Origin: CAYSCX01 sp964429575
GTDB taxonomy: Bacteria; Desulfobacterota; Binatia; Binatales; Binataceae
Assembly: GCA_964429575.1 (NCBI GenBank)
Contig: CAYSCX010000002.1
Span: 122,411 to 186,410, forward strand
Direction: 5' to 3'
Length of the DNA stretch: 64,000 nt
Shown: positions 1 to 7,533 of the stretch, one piece after another
Layout of the letters: every line of letters begins with the position of its first letter
Numbering within the stretch: position 1 is the stretch's first letter
Translations under genes and position numbers: made by a program
The notes under the pieces: model-generated
The model's input: only the letters and a program-made list of their open reading frames with translations
Database searches by the model: none
Told to the model about the DNA's origin: nothing

Positions 1-2
1 TC

Positions 3-266
3 GCCCGGCGCGGCATCTCGAAAGTGCTGATCGAAGGTGGCGCTCACGTCGCCGCCTCAGCTCTGCGCGCACGCATCGTCGATCGCGTCGCACTGTTTGT
101 CGCGCCGCTGATTCTTGGCTCCGGCCTACCGGCCGTGGACGGTCTCAGGTTCCGCCGCGTGCGCGACGCCGTCGCGTTGGCGGACCTGACCGCGCGACCG
201 GTCGGCCGCGATTGGCTTCTCGAAGCTCGCCCAATTTACCGGCCATTCCGCTCGCGACGCTCCTGA
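3..266 (+). CDS. ribD: RibD, C-terminal end of the reductase domain (5' partial)
   Basis: Only the last ~87 codons are present; the frame is open from base 3, so the gene starts before the window. The motif KVLIEGGAHVAAS matches the C-terminal part of the RibD/RibG reductase domain (5-amino-6-(5-phosphoribosylamino)uracil reductase, second step of riboflavin synthesis), followed by the usual VALFVAPLILGSG stretch. The GTG at 24 is an internal valine, not a start. It is followed by ribBA with no ribE between them. The fragment is short, but the motif and neighbour agree. Confidence 0.8.
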   Translation, partial: ARRGISKVLIEGGAHVAASALRARIVDRVALFVAPLILGSGLPAVDGLRFRRVRDAVALADLTARPVGRDWLLEARPIYRPFRSRRS

Positions 267-319
267 CCTGCGCGCGGCCCACCTGCAATCTGCGTCGTCC
301 ACCGTGCTGGTTAGGCATT

Positions 320-358
320 TGTAGCGGTGGTACTATTCCGGTGCGGACGACCGCTACA
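320..358 (+). promoter_or_regulatory. Hairpin abutting the ribBA start codon
   Basis: Two perfect 9-nt inverted arms, TGTAGCGGT (320-328) and ACCGCTACA (350-358), would fold into a stem-loop ending one base before the ATG at 360. No Shine-Dalgarno sequence lies in the usual place, so folding could limit translation of ribBA. Alternatively it is a degenerate small repeat. It does not resemble an FMN riboswitch. Function is inference. Confidence 0.45.
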
Positions 359-359
359 G

Positions 360-1571
360 ATGGCAATCGATTCTCTCGACGAAGTTTTCAACCGCCTCAA
401 GGCCGGCGCGATGGTCGTCCTGGTCACCGACGACCGCGGCGACGCGCAGGGCGACGTCGTGATGGCCGCGCAAATGGTCACGCCCGACCACGTCAATTTC
501 ATGGTCCGCGAGGCGCGCGGCATCGTCACCATCGCGATTACCGAGCAGCGCATGCGCGAGCTTGGCATTCCTCTCGAGCGCTCGGCGGACAGCGGCGCCG
601 CGCTGGAACAGGCCGGCGCATTGGTTGAGGCGCGCGAGGGCGTCACGACCGGAATCTCCGCCGCCGATCGTGCCCGCACCATTCAGGTTGTCGCCTACGA
701 GGAGTCCGGGCCCGAAGATATCGTGATGCCCGGCCACGTTCTTCCGCTCATGGCGCTTGGCGGCGGAGTAATGATGCGGGTTGGCCGCGCGGAGGGCGCT
801 GTCGATCTCGTCAGGCTCTCGGCACTGACGCCCGCTGCCGCGATGTGCACCATCCTGAGCGAAAGCGGCGAGGAAGCGCAGCTGGACGAGCTTCGCGAGT
901 TTGCCGGACGCCATTCGATGCCGCTGGTCTTCATCAAGGACCTCATTTCGTTCCGCGTCGCCAACGAGGTCTTGGTTCAGCGCGTTTCCGACGCTCCGTT
1001 CCGCCTGCCCGACGGTGAACTTCGCGCGGTCGTGTTCCGCAATATCGTTGACGGACGCGAGCACCTCACGCTCGTCAAGGGCAACGTCGGCGGCGGACGG
1101 CCGGCGCTCGTCCGGCTTCACTCGGAATGTCTTACCGGCGATGTGTTCGGCTCCACCCGCTGCGACTGCGGCGAGCAACTCGCGCAATCCGTTGAGCGAA
1201 TCCTTGCGTCCGACGCGGGCGTGGTCATCTATCTGCACCAGGAAGGGCGCGGCATCGGGTTGGGAAACAAGATGCGCGCCTATGCATTACAGGACACTGG
1301 ACTCGACACCGTCGAGGCAAACCTCGAACTCGGCTTCGAAAAAGACCTTCGCGATTACGGCATCGGCGCTCAAATCCTGCGCGACCTTGGCGTCGGTGAA
1401 GTGCGCCTGCTGACCAACAATCCGCACAAGATCGAGAGCCTGCGGGGTTACGGCGTCAACGTGACGCGCGTTCCGCTGGAAGTTCCGCCGCATCGCGGTA
1501 ACATCGGCTATCTGAAGACGAAGAAGGAAAAGCTCGGGCACCTTTTCTCGGAGCTCAAGCTGATTACCTGA
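360..1571 (+). CDS. ribBA: RibBA: GTP cyclohydrolase II with a degenerate DHBP-synthase domain
   Basis: 403 aa starting at the ATG at 360; an upstream GTG at 327 would lie inside the hairpin. The C-terminal half is an intact GTP cyclohydrolase II: zinc cysteines C257, C268 and C270 in SECLTGDVFGSTRCDCG, then HQEGRGIGLGNK and LLTNNPHK. The N-terminal half has the RibB fold with TTGISAADR kept, but the catalytic DRENEGD motif reads RGDAQGD (about residues 26-32) and RGGHTEA reads RVGRAEG, so the conserved His is Arg143. The 3,4-dihydroxy-2-butanone-4-phosphate activity is therefore probably lost, as known for some RibBA paralogues. A separate functional RibB would be needed elsewhere. Neighbours are ribD and nusB. 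Confidence 0.9.
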   Translation: MAIDSLDEVFNRLKAGAMVVLVTDDRGDAQGDVVMAAQMVTPDHVNFMVREARGIVTIAITEQRMRELGIPLERSADSGAALEQAGALVEAREGVTTGISAADRARTIQVVAYEESGPEDIVMPGHVLPLMALGGGVMMRVGRAEGAVDLVRLSALTPAAAMCTILSESGEEAQLDELREFAGRHSMPLVFIKDLISFRVANEVLVQRVSDAPFRLPDGELRAVVFRNIVDGREHLTLVKGNVGGGRPALVRLHSECLTGDVFGSTRCDCGEQLAQSVERILASDAGVVIYLHQEGRGIGLGNKMRAYALQDTGLDTVEANLELGFEKDLRDYGIGAQILRDLGVGEVRLLTNNPHKIESLRGYGVNVTRVPLEVPPHRGNIGYLKTKKEKLGHLFSELKLIT

Positions 1572-1610
1572 GCTTCCCGGCGATTTCTCGGGCACACGCG
1601 CGGTCGAATC

Positions 1611-2057
1611 ATGGGAATGAGACACCTCGGGCGGGAGCTCGCGCTTAAGGCGCTTTACCAAATCGACATCTGCGGCGGCGCCTCCGACGGCGACCTCGCG
1701 CTGCTCTTCGATAGATTTCCCGCCGACGCCGACGCGCGCGCCTTCGCCCGTTCGCTGGTTATCGGCGTGACTCGCGAGGAGAAAGTGCTCGATTCCCACA
1801 TTGCCGACACGCTCGAAAATTGGACCATCCGTCGTCTCTCGCGGGTGGACCACAACATCCTGCGGCTCGCCCTCTATGAACTGCTGTTCGTGGCCGACGT
1901 GCCGGCGCGTGTAACCTTCGATGAAGCCATCGAACTGGCCAAGCGTTACGGCGACCAAAATTCCGGCCGCTTCGTAAACGGGGTCCTCGATCATCTCGCA
2001 GGCCGCCTCGGCGTCAAGGAAAAGGGCGACGAAACGAGAGCTGAAAAGACCAGCTAG
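1611..2057 (+). CDS. nusB: Transcription antitermination factor NusB
   Basis: 148 aa, the normal length for NusB, which with NusE/S10 binds boxA RNA in rRNA antitermination. The start MRHLGRELALKALYQID, the central NWTIRRLSRVDHNILRLALYE and the tail DEAIELAKRYG...FVNGVLD are typical. The ATG at 1611 is followed by another ATG at 1617; neither has a clear ribosome site. The TAG stop (2055-2057) lies inside the left arm of the 2053-2163 inverted-repeat element, so the last residues may have been altered by that insertion. ribH, usually next to nusB, is absent. Confidence 0.95.
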   Translation: MGMRHLGRELALKALYQIDICGGASDGDLALLFDRFPADADARAFARSLVIGVTREEKVLDSHIADTLENWTIRRLSRVDHNILRLALYELLFVADVPARVTFDEAIELAKRYGDQNSGRFVNGVLDHLAGRLGVKEKGDETRAEKTS

Positions 2058-2163
2058 TGCCGTTCCAGTTTTTCGGTGCGAAACTTCCCGCGAACCCAGA
2101 CCACCGATTAGTGAACGAATTGGCCACGCCCCTTTCGGGGTAGATAGTTGGAACGGCACTAGC
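2053..2163. repeat. 111-bp inverted-repeat (MITE-like) element in the nusB-lptE junction
   Basis: The ends are perfect 15-nt inverted repeats, GCTAGTGCCGTTCCA (2053-2067) and TGGAACGGCACTAGC (2149-2163). The interior holds a small palindrome, CCCC-TTTC-GGGG (2130-2140). The tips carry the palindromic CTAG, so a short target duplication cannot be told from the arms. The element supplies the nusB stop codon and separates lptE from any plausible start. No second copy was noticed in the window. Confidence 0.75.
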
Positions 2164-2178
2164 CTGCTCGTCGCGGCG

Positions 2179-2736
2179 TTGCTTCTGTTCGCATCGTCGT
2201 GCGGCTACCAATTCGCCGCGTCCGGTACCAATCTTCCCGACGACGCGAAGACCATCTATGTAAAGAATTTCGACAACCAGACCCGCTACACCGGCGCCAA
2301 CGACGAATTCATGCGGCACTTGAAGAACGAAATCGCGATGCACCAGCGCCTGGTTCTAGCTGACGATCCCACCCGCGCAGACCTTCAACTGAGCGGTGCG
2401 ATTACCTATTTCGAGACCACCCCAACCGCATTCAACTCGGTACTGGAACCAACCATCTACCACCAGAACATGACCGTCTACGCAACGCTTACCGATCTGC
2501 GTTCAAAGAAAATCATCTGGAGCACTCACGGCCTGAGCAACGTGCAGAATACTCCGGTCGTATCGCAGGCCGTGGTCCCGACCTCGCCCACGTTTCTTCA
2601 ACAGAACCTTCGCTCTCCGGATATCGGAAGATTGCCCGATCTCCAGGTCGCGCAAACCCAAACGCAGGCTGGGCGCAACAACATGATGACGCAGATTGCA
2701 CAGTCGCTCTACGCGTCGATGGCTTCCGGCTTCTAG
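2179..2736 (+). CDS. lptE: LptE-like LPS-assembly lipoprotein, start codon uncertain
   Basis: A lipobox (LFASSC, Cys codon 2200) followed by GYQFAASGTNLPDDAKTIYV is the LptE hallmark. LptE plugs the LptD barrel that inserts lipopolysaccharide in the outer membrane. Position just upstream of holA and rpsT is the conserved context. The TTG at 2179 leaves only seven residues before the lipidated Cys; the hydrophobic codons of the signal peptide begin at 2164 (CTG CTC GTC GCG GCG), and upstream in the same frame there is no ATG, GTG or TTG because the 2053-2163 element occupies the site. The gene may use a non-standard start (CTG 2164), be poorly expressed, or be damaged. Confidence 0.75.
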   Translation: MLLFASSCGYQFAASGTNLPDDAKTIYVKNFDNQTRYTGANDEFMRHLKNEIAMHQRLVLADDPTRADLQLSGAITYFETTPTAFNSVLEPTIYHQNMTVYATLTDLRSKKIIWSTHGLSNVQNTPVVSQAVVPTSPTFLQQNLRSPDIGRLPDLQVAQTQTQAGRNNMMTQIAQSLYASMASGF

Positions 2737-2763
2737 CCTGCACGCATCGTCGAAGGGCAGCGG

Positions 2764-3822
2764 ATGTCGGCCGAGAGCGCACTCCAGTTCATTCGATCGC
2801 TCGATGGTTCGCGGCGCTTGCCTGCCGCAGTCGTCATCGCGGGCCCGCACGCGTTTCTCCGTGAGTTCGCTCTGAGGGCCCTCGCGCGGATGCTGGTCGC
2901 GCAGGGCTATCTGTACCGTCCCGTCCAACTTGGCGCGGCGGACGGCATCGGCGCAGTCCTCGACGAACTCTCCGGCGCCGACCTGTTCGCGCCGAAAAAA
3001 CTTGTCGCATGCAGGGTGCTGAAGTCGAGGCGTGAATCCGCCTCCGATGACGACGATGAAGGCGGCTCGAAGGCTGGACGCTCGCGCGGCGCAGACGCCG
3101 CCCTTGCCGAGGCAATCGAGAGCGTCCGCCCGCCGATTGCGCTCGCGCTGCTCTTCGAGCGGGACAGCGCGCCCGCCCCCGTGAAGCGCGCGGCCGAGAA
3201 ATCGGCCCTGCTCGTCAACTGCCAGCGTCCATTCGACAATCAACTCGAGCAGTACCATCGCGCATTCGCGCGCGCCGAGGGATTCGATCTCGCCGCTGAT
3301 GCCGCCGACGAACTCCTCATTCGCTTCGGTTCGGATCTTGCGGCCGCCGCGAATGCGATCTCAAAGTCCGCGATCACCGCTGATACTCCCGATAAACTTG
3401 ACGCCAAGTCGCTCCGAGAGCCGGCTGGCGCGCGAACTCCCGCGCTCTTCGAACTGTCGGAGAGCATTTCACGTGGCCGCGGCGCCGCTGCGCTCGCGCA
3501 ATACGATCGCGCGGTCGCGCTCGGGCGCGATCCGATGGAGCTGTTCGGCGTCGAGATAATTCCGGTGCTGCGGCGGATGATGACGGCGGCGGCGATGCTC
3601 TCGCGGCGCAAGTCGGCCGGCGAAATCGCCGCCGCGCTCGGAATGTCGCCGCAAAGCTCGCTCGCGATGCGCGCCATCGATGGCGCCCGGCGCCTCGGTG
3701 CGGCTCGTCTCGAGCGGGCGCTCGCCCGCGCCACGCAGCTCGATCAGGGTCTCAAGAACGGCGCCATCCGCGAACGCCAACAAGCGATCTCCGCCCTCCT
3801 GCTGGAACTCCTCGCGGTCTAA
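2764..3822 (+). CDS. holA: DNA polymerase III delta subunit
   Basis: 352 aa. HolA opens the beta sliding clamp during loading by the gamma/tau complex. The N-terminal ATPase-like fold (VIAGPHAFLREFALRAL; YRPVQLGAADG; LSGADLFAPKKLVACR) and the C-terminal collar segment (ALFELSESISRGRGAAAL; DPMELFGVEIIPVLRRM) fit the family, and the length is normal. An acidic, low-complexity insert (SDDDDEGG) sits near residue 95. ATG 2764 has AGGG seven bases upstream. It lies between lptE and convergent rpsT. Confidence 0.9.
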   Translation: MSAESALQFIRSLDGSRRLPAAVVIAGPHAFLREFALRALARMLVAQGYLYRPVQLGAADGIGAVLDELSGADLFAPKKLVACRVLKSRRESASDDDDEGGSKAGRSRGADAALAEAIESVRPPIALALLFERDSAPAPVKRAAEKSALLVNCQRPFDNQLEQYHRAFARAEGFDLAADAADELLIRFGSDLAAAANAISKSAITADTPDKLDAKSLREPAGARTPALFELSESISRGRGAAALAQYDRAVALGRDPMELFGVEIIPVLRRMMTAAAMLSRRKSAGEIAAALGMSPQSSLAMRAIDGARRLGAARLERALARATQLDQGLKNGAIRERQQAISALLLELLAV

Positions 3823-3842
3823 TACTGACCTCCGCTTCCGTC

Positions 3843-3880
3843 GCCTCTCCCTGTCTTGGGAGAGGGTGAGGGAGAGGGCG
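3843..3880. repeat. CCTCTCCC-type palindromic repeat, copy 1
   Basis: GCCTCTCCC...GGGAGAGGG followed by TGAGGGAGAGGG forms a stem with a short loop. It lies between the convergent ends of holA and rpsT, where it could act as a bidirectional transcription terminator or mRNA-protecting hairpin. Two related copies occur at 5185-5234 and 5338-5382. It resembles the REP-type repeats common in intergenic DNA. Confidence 0.6.
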
Positions 3881-3929
3881 CATCTTTCCGCCGCGTTCGC
3901 TCGCGACCGGCAGGTTAGGGTTCCCGCCT

Positions 3930-4208
3930 CTAAGCCTTCGCGATTTTGTTGAGCCTTGCCGACAGCCGGGCGACTTGCCGGCTCGCGGTATTGCGATGGA
4001 TCACGCCCGAGGTCCGCGCCTTGTCGAGCGCCCGGGTAGCCGCGTGCACCTGCGTCTCGGCCTTGGTGCGATCTCCACTCTCGATCGCTTCGACCGCGAG
4101 CTTCACCGCGGTGCGCGTGCGCGTCACGATCGTGCGATTGCGCTCGCGGCGTTTCTCATTCTGTCGGCGGCGCTTTTCCGCCGATGGGTGAACCGGAATA
4201 TGCGGCAT
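3930..4208 (-). CDS. rpsT: 30S ribosomal protein S20
   Basis: 92 aa, highly basic, with PSAEKRRRQNEKRRERNR at the N-terminus and the three-helix pattern ending GVIHRNTASRQVARLSARL, typical of S20, a primary 16S rRNA binder. The ATG at 4208 has no Shine-Dalgarno sequence, and a good promoter ends only nine bases upstream, so the mRNA could be leaderless. The lptE-holA-rpsT order is conserved; here rpsT is convergent with holA. Confidence 0.95.
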   Translation of the reverse strand: MPHIPVHPSAEKRRRQNEKRRERNRTIVTRTRTAVKLAVEAIESGDRTKAETQVHAATRALDKARTSGVIHRNTASRQVARLSARLNKIAKA

Positions 4209-4217
4209 AACCAGTGT

Positions 4218-4246
4218 TAGCTAACAGCGCCCCCCGAGCGGGTCAA
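4218..4246 (-). promoter_or_regulatory. Predicted sigma-70 promoter of rpsT
   Basis: On the minus strand, TTGACC (4246-4241) and TAGCTA (4223-4218) are separated by exactly 17 bases. Transcription would start near 4210-4211, that is 2-3 bases before the rpsT ATG at 4208. Seen in sequence; activity is inference. Confidence 0.5.
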
Positions 4247-4258
4247 TACACCGACGCA

Positions 4259-5062
4259 CTAGCGAGCTGGCCGTTTTCGCTTCGCTTCCTGCCACAGCGC
4301 TTCAACGTCGGCGGGTGAAAGCTTCTTCAGATCCACGCCGCGCGACGCCGCGAGCCTCGCGACCCCGTCGAACCGCGCGACAAACTTGTCACACGCGCGC
4401 CGTAGCGTCTCTTCGGCGTTGCCTCCCAGAAACCGCGGCGCGTTCGCGAGCGCAAGCAGCATGTCGCCGATCTCCTCGACCGCTCCCTCCCGATCGCCGC
4501 GCGCGAGCGCGCGTTCGGCTTCGTCAAGTTCCTCGCGCACCTTATTCAGCACCTCCGCGGCGTGCGCCCAATCCATCCCTTCGCGCCGCGCGTGCTCTCC
4601 GAGCCTTTCCGCGCGCATCAAGGCGGGCAGGGCGCCCCCGACCCCGGCGAGACCGTCCCTCGACGCCTTCGCGCCGCGTTCCTTCTGCTTGATTTCGTCC
4701 CAATTCGCGAGCACCTCGGACGCGGTATTTGCCGTCGCGTCGCCATAGACGTGCGGATGTCTGCGGATGAGTTTTTCTGCCGCACCGTCCAGCAAAGACT
4801 CGACCGTGAACCGTCCCTCGTCCTTCCCGATCACCGCCGCAAGCATCGAGGCCGCGAACACGTCGCCCAGCTCGTCCGCGATCTCCGCGCTATCACCGCG
4901 CGCGATCGCATCCGCCGCCTCGTATGCTTCCTCGATCAGATGCTTCCCGGTATCGGCGAGCTTCTGCTCGCGATCCCACGGGCACTTTTTTCGCAGCTCC
5001 CGGACGACTTCCGCGAGCTTTGCAAACGCCCGTACCGCCGCTTCTGCGTCGCTTTCACTCAT
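4259..5062 (-). CDS. mazG: Nucleoside triphosphate pyrophosphohydrolase MazG
   Basis: 267 aa, the full two-domain MazG length. MazG hydrolyses NTPs/dNTPs to NMP and PPi and helps in house-cleaning and the stringent response. The N-terminal repeat carries KKCPWDREQKLADTGKHL and the metal-binding EEAYEA...ADELGDV; the C-terminal repeat has REELDEAERAL...EEIGDMLLALAN. The start chosen is ATG 5062 (MSESDAEAAV), just before the conserved region; a longer frame to 5131 would run into spacer repeats. Upstream of rpsT on the same strand with a 50-bp gap. Confidence 0.93.
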   Translation of the reverse strand: MSESDAEAAVRAFAKLAEVVRELRKKCPWDREQKLADTGKHLIEEAYEAADAIARGDSAEIADELGDVFAASMLAAVIGKDEGRFTVESLLDGAAEKLIRRHPHVYGDATANTASEVLANWDEIKQKERGAKASRDGLAGVGGALPALMRAERLGEHARREGMDWAHAAEVLNKVREELDEAERALARGDREGAVEEIGDMLLALANAPRFLGGNAEETLRRACDKFVARFDGVARLAASRGVDLKKLSPADVEALWQEAKRKRPAR

Positions 5063-5184
5063 ATGACGCGACCCTACCACACGACCATCCGCCGTCCCTC
5101 TTTCCGTAGGGGCGGTTCGTGAACCGCCCATCCTCCCTCCCCCCGTGCTCGTAAGGGCGCACGGCAGTGCGCCCTTCTTTCTCC

Positions 5185-5234
5185 GCCTCTCCCTGACTTG
5201 GGAGAGGCCGCTCGCAGGCGAAGCCCTGCGAGCG
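5185..5234. repeat. CCTCTCCC-type palindromic repeat, copy 2 with second stem
   Basis: GCCTCTCCC (5185-) pairs with GGGAGAGGC ending at 5208. A second stem follows directly: CGCTCGCAGG ... CCTGCGAGCG (5209-5234) with a 6-nt loop. The first stem matches the repeat at 3843; the second is specific to this copy. Confidence 0.6.
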
Positions 5235-5337
5235 CGAGAGGGCGCCTCCCGATATGCCTCTCTTCTCCACCAACCCGACCAACGGGAGCATTTCCCCGCC
5301 GATGCCTCACTTCATGTTATTGGCCGTCGCGACTCGC

Positions 5338-5382
5338 GACCCTCTCCCTGTGTTGACTGGGAGAGGGTGCGGGTGAGGGTCC
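5338..5382. repeat. CCTCTCCC-type palindromic repeat, copy 3
   Basis: ACCCTCTCCC ... GGGAGAGGGT, then GCGGGTGAGGGTCC, is the same repeat family as the copies at 3843 and 5185. It lies about 90 bp upstream of the cyclase-family gene. Confidence 0.55.
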
Positions 5383-5473
5383 ATGCTGCCTTCTCACTCC
5401 GCATCGCCCCGCGTGGCGCTGCCTTCCCCCTCAACGCTACAATCTGCGCGAGACACCCACGAGGCATTCGCCT

Positions 5474-6235
5474 ATGAAAATCATCGACATCGGCGTGCCG
5501 CTCGACGCGGCCCCGTATCCGCCGTGGACCTATCGCTTCAAGCGCGTCTCGCACGAAGAAGGCGCGCGCGCGATGCTGCGCTTGTTCAAGGGTTCCGACG
5601 TCGGCGACTACCCCGACGGTCTCGCGCTCGGCTGGGAAACCATCACGCTCACCGGCCACGCCGGCAATCACATCGACGCGCCCTGGCACTTCGGCCCGCT
5701 GTGCGAAGGCAAACCCGCGCGCACCATCGATCAGATTCCGCTCGAGTGGTGTTTCAGCGACGCGATCCGCCTCGACTTCCGCCACCGCCAGGGCGAGGAC
5801 ATCACCGTTGACGACATCACCGCGGAACTCGCGCGCATCGATTATCGCATCAAGCCGCTCGACATCGTGCTGCTATGGAGCGGCACGGACGAGTACCTCG
5901 ACAACGTCGATGACTACGTGCGCCGACAGGCGGGCCTTTCGATGGAGGGGCAGAACTATCTGCTCGATCAGGGCGTGAAGCTAATCGGCATCGATGCGAT
6001 CGCGATGGACGTGTCGTTTCAGACCATGCAGCGGATGTTCAAGGAGGGCCACCCGAATCCGTTTTTCCCCGCGCATTTCGTCGGGCGCGAGCGCGAACAT
6101 TTGCACATGGAGAAGCTGGCGAACCTCGGCGCGATTCCGCGCCCGTTCGGCTTCAAGGTTTCCGCGCTACCGATCAAGATAACCGGCGGCAGCGCCGGTT
6201 GGGTGCGCCCCGTCGCGATTGTGGAGGATGCGTGA
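5474..6235 (+). CDS. Cyclase family protein (kynurenine formamidase-like metal hydrolase)
   Basis: 253 aa. The motif GHAGNHIDAPWHF is a variant of the HxGTHxDxPxH metal-binding signature of the cyclase family (PF04199), whose members include kynurenine formamidase and isatin hydrolase. The usual Thr is Asn here. Other family features are the N-terminal IDIGVPLDAAPYPPW and the late LGAIPRPFGFKVSALPIKITGGSAG. It is predicted cytosolic and monocistronic, so the substrate is unknown; no kynureninase or dioxygenase is nearby. ATG 5474 is the only sensible start. Confidence 0.8.
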   Translation: MKIIDIGVPLDAAPYPPWTYRFKRVSHEEGARAMLRLFKGSDVGDYPDGLALGWETITLTGHAGNHIDAPWHFGPLCEGKPARTIDQIPLEWCFSDAIRLDFRHRQGEDITVDDITAELARIDYRIKPLDIVLLWSGTDEYLDNVDDYVRRQAGLSMEGQNYLLDQGVKLIGIDAIAMDVSFQTMQRMFKEGHPNPFFPAHFVGREREHLHMEKLANLGAIPRPFGFKVSALPIKITGGSAGWVRPVAIVEDA

Positions 6236-6328
6236 GCGGCGCAACTGCATAATCAAAGTACCAACAGTACCGAGAGACGGGCTCAACCAACTGTCAAGAT
6301 TAGTGTTACCGACTGTCATTCGGTTCAT

Positions 6329-6357
6329 TTGACATAACGCTGACGCTGGAGTAGCGA
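6329..6357 (+). promoter_or_regulatory. Predicted promoter of the exported-protein cassette
   Basis: TTGACA (6329-6334), a 17-bp spacer and TAGCGA (6352-6357) precede the cassette gene at 6427. Just upstream, ACTGTCAA and ACTGTCAT occur as near-direct repeats, with TTGACA as the inverse of TGTCAA, which could be an operator. The -35 is perfect; the -10 is weak. Confidence 0.4.
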
Positions 6358-6426
6358 TTCGCGCTGGTTGCCATTCTGCGCCTCGGTTGAGTGGAGGAGC
6401 GCCGCGGCGCCTCACAGGGGGACGCC

Positions 6427-7533
6427 ATGGTGTCACCTCGCAACTCGGTTGCGGCGGCGAGTGCGTTCGCTGTCGCCACGCTCTGCATCCTCGTCGTTAG
6501 CGGATCTGCTTCGCCGACGTTCGCTCTCGAGGTGGTGGAGGCCGAGCACCAAGCAGAGCCGCTTCATCGGCTCAGCGTCGGCTGGGTGGACGCAGTCCAA
6601 GTCGGTCTCAACGTTGCAGGGACTACCGTTCCACAGGCACGAGCAATGGCGACCGCCATCACAATCGAGAAGGAAGCACTTGAAGTGCTCCAGCAGTCCG
6701 TCGCAGGCCGGACCACCAAACTCGAGGGTGACCTGCTTCTGATCGATGAAGACGCAAAGCGCCTCACGGAGCTGTGGGCGCAAGGAAAAAACCTCAGAAC
6801 GGATCCCGACGCGCAGGACGTGCTTGAGCGGCTTCGGGGGCGCGTAACGGCACCAGACGACAGTGAATATACTTTCGCTGCCCGCGCGCTGTTCTCCCGC
6901 CACGGCTTGTACGCAACTGCGACGGTCGCTGGGCGATATTGGGTGACGGATAGGCTGGGCAAATCCATCACCAAGACCCTGGGGGTTGGCCCCTTCACTG
7001 CCGATTCGATTCGGGGCAGCAGATGGGGCCGACTCAAGAAAATCTCCCGCTTGACCCAAAGCCTCAGTGACGAACTCACCAAAGCTTTTCTAAAAAAGGT
7101 CGCAAGAGCGGTGTTCGACGAGGTCCTTGCCGAAAAGATAAGAGAGATCGAGAGGAATATCGCGAATTATTCCCCGTCAGGAGGGGGCCGGCGTGGGTAT
7201 GCTCATCGCCTTCGCCTTGAAATGGTTAGAGTGCCGCAATTTGTCTTGCCCGTGCTGGCAGCGGCGCCAGCGGCGGCGGTAGCCTCCGATCGTGTGCTCG
7301 TAATGCCCGAACGTCTGGAAGTCTACCGTGAACCTGTAGTTAATAGCATCGCCGTTGAACGGCAGGTAATCGACCGCCAGAACTTCACCGTGGAAACTTC
7401 ACGCGAAACTGTTCGTGAAGCTCCGGTGAGCCATCCGATGCGCGAGACCCAAAGAGTATCGAGCTTTGACCCGAGCAGCCACTTCCGAGGTGGATTCGAC
7501 TCAAGCGGAGGCAGCTTATGGGGCAGGTATTAA
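6427..7533 (+). CDS. Exported protein of unknown function (cassette gene 1)
   Basis: 368 aa from ATG 6427, which has AGGGGG six bases upstream; an earlier ATG at 6391 lacks this. A signal peptide is clear (basic start, hydrophobic AAASAFAVATLCILVVSGSAS, likely cut after TFA). The central part is helical and charged (residues ~60-230), followed by VLPVLAAAPAAAVA and a hydrophilic tail rich in Ser, Gly and Glu ending GSLWGRY. No known family was recognised. It overlaps the next gene by 16 bp, so the three cassette genes are probably one transcript. Base composition is more AT-rich than the flanks. Confidence 0.75.
   Translation: MVSPRNSVAAASAFAVATLCILVVSGSASPTFALEVVEAEHQAEPLHRLSVGWVDAVQVGLNVAGTTVPQARAMATAITIEKEALEVLQQSVAGRTTKLEGDLLLIDEDAKRLTELWAQGKNLRTDPDAQDVLERLRGRVTAPDDSEYTFAARALFSRHGLYATATVAGRYWVTDRLGKSITKTLGVGPFTADSIRGSRWGRLKKISRLTQSLSDELTKAFLKKVARAVFDEVLAEKIREIERNIANYSPSGGGRRGYAHRLRLEMVRVPQFVLPVLAAAPAAAVASDRVLVMPERLEVYREPVVNSIAVERQVIDRQNFTVETSRETVREAPVSHPMRETQRVSSFDPSSHFRGGFDSSGGSLWGRY

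Larger units (their letters stand above)
5063..5473. other. Repeat-rich intergenic region between mazG and the cyclase gene
   Basis: This 411-bp divergent spacer has no supported gene. It contains two CCTCTCCC-type palindromes, a 10-bp GC-rich stem (5209-5234) and many short C/T tracts. Frames read through it on both strands are low-complexity Arg/Pro-rich and look non-coding. Promoters for mazG and the 5474 gene must lie here, but no strong consensus was seen. Confidence 0.5.
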
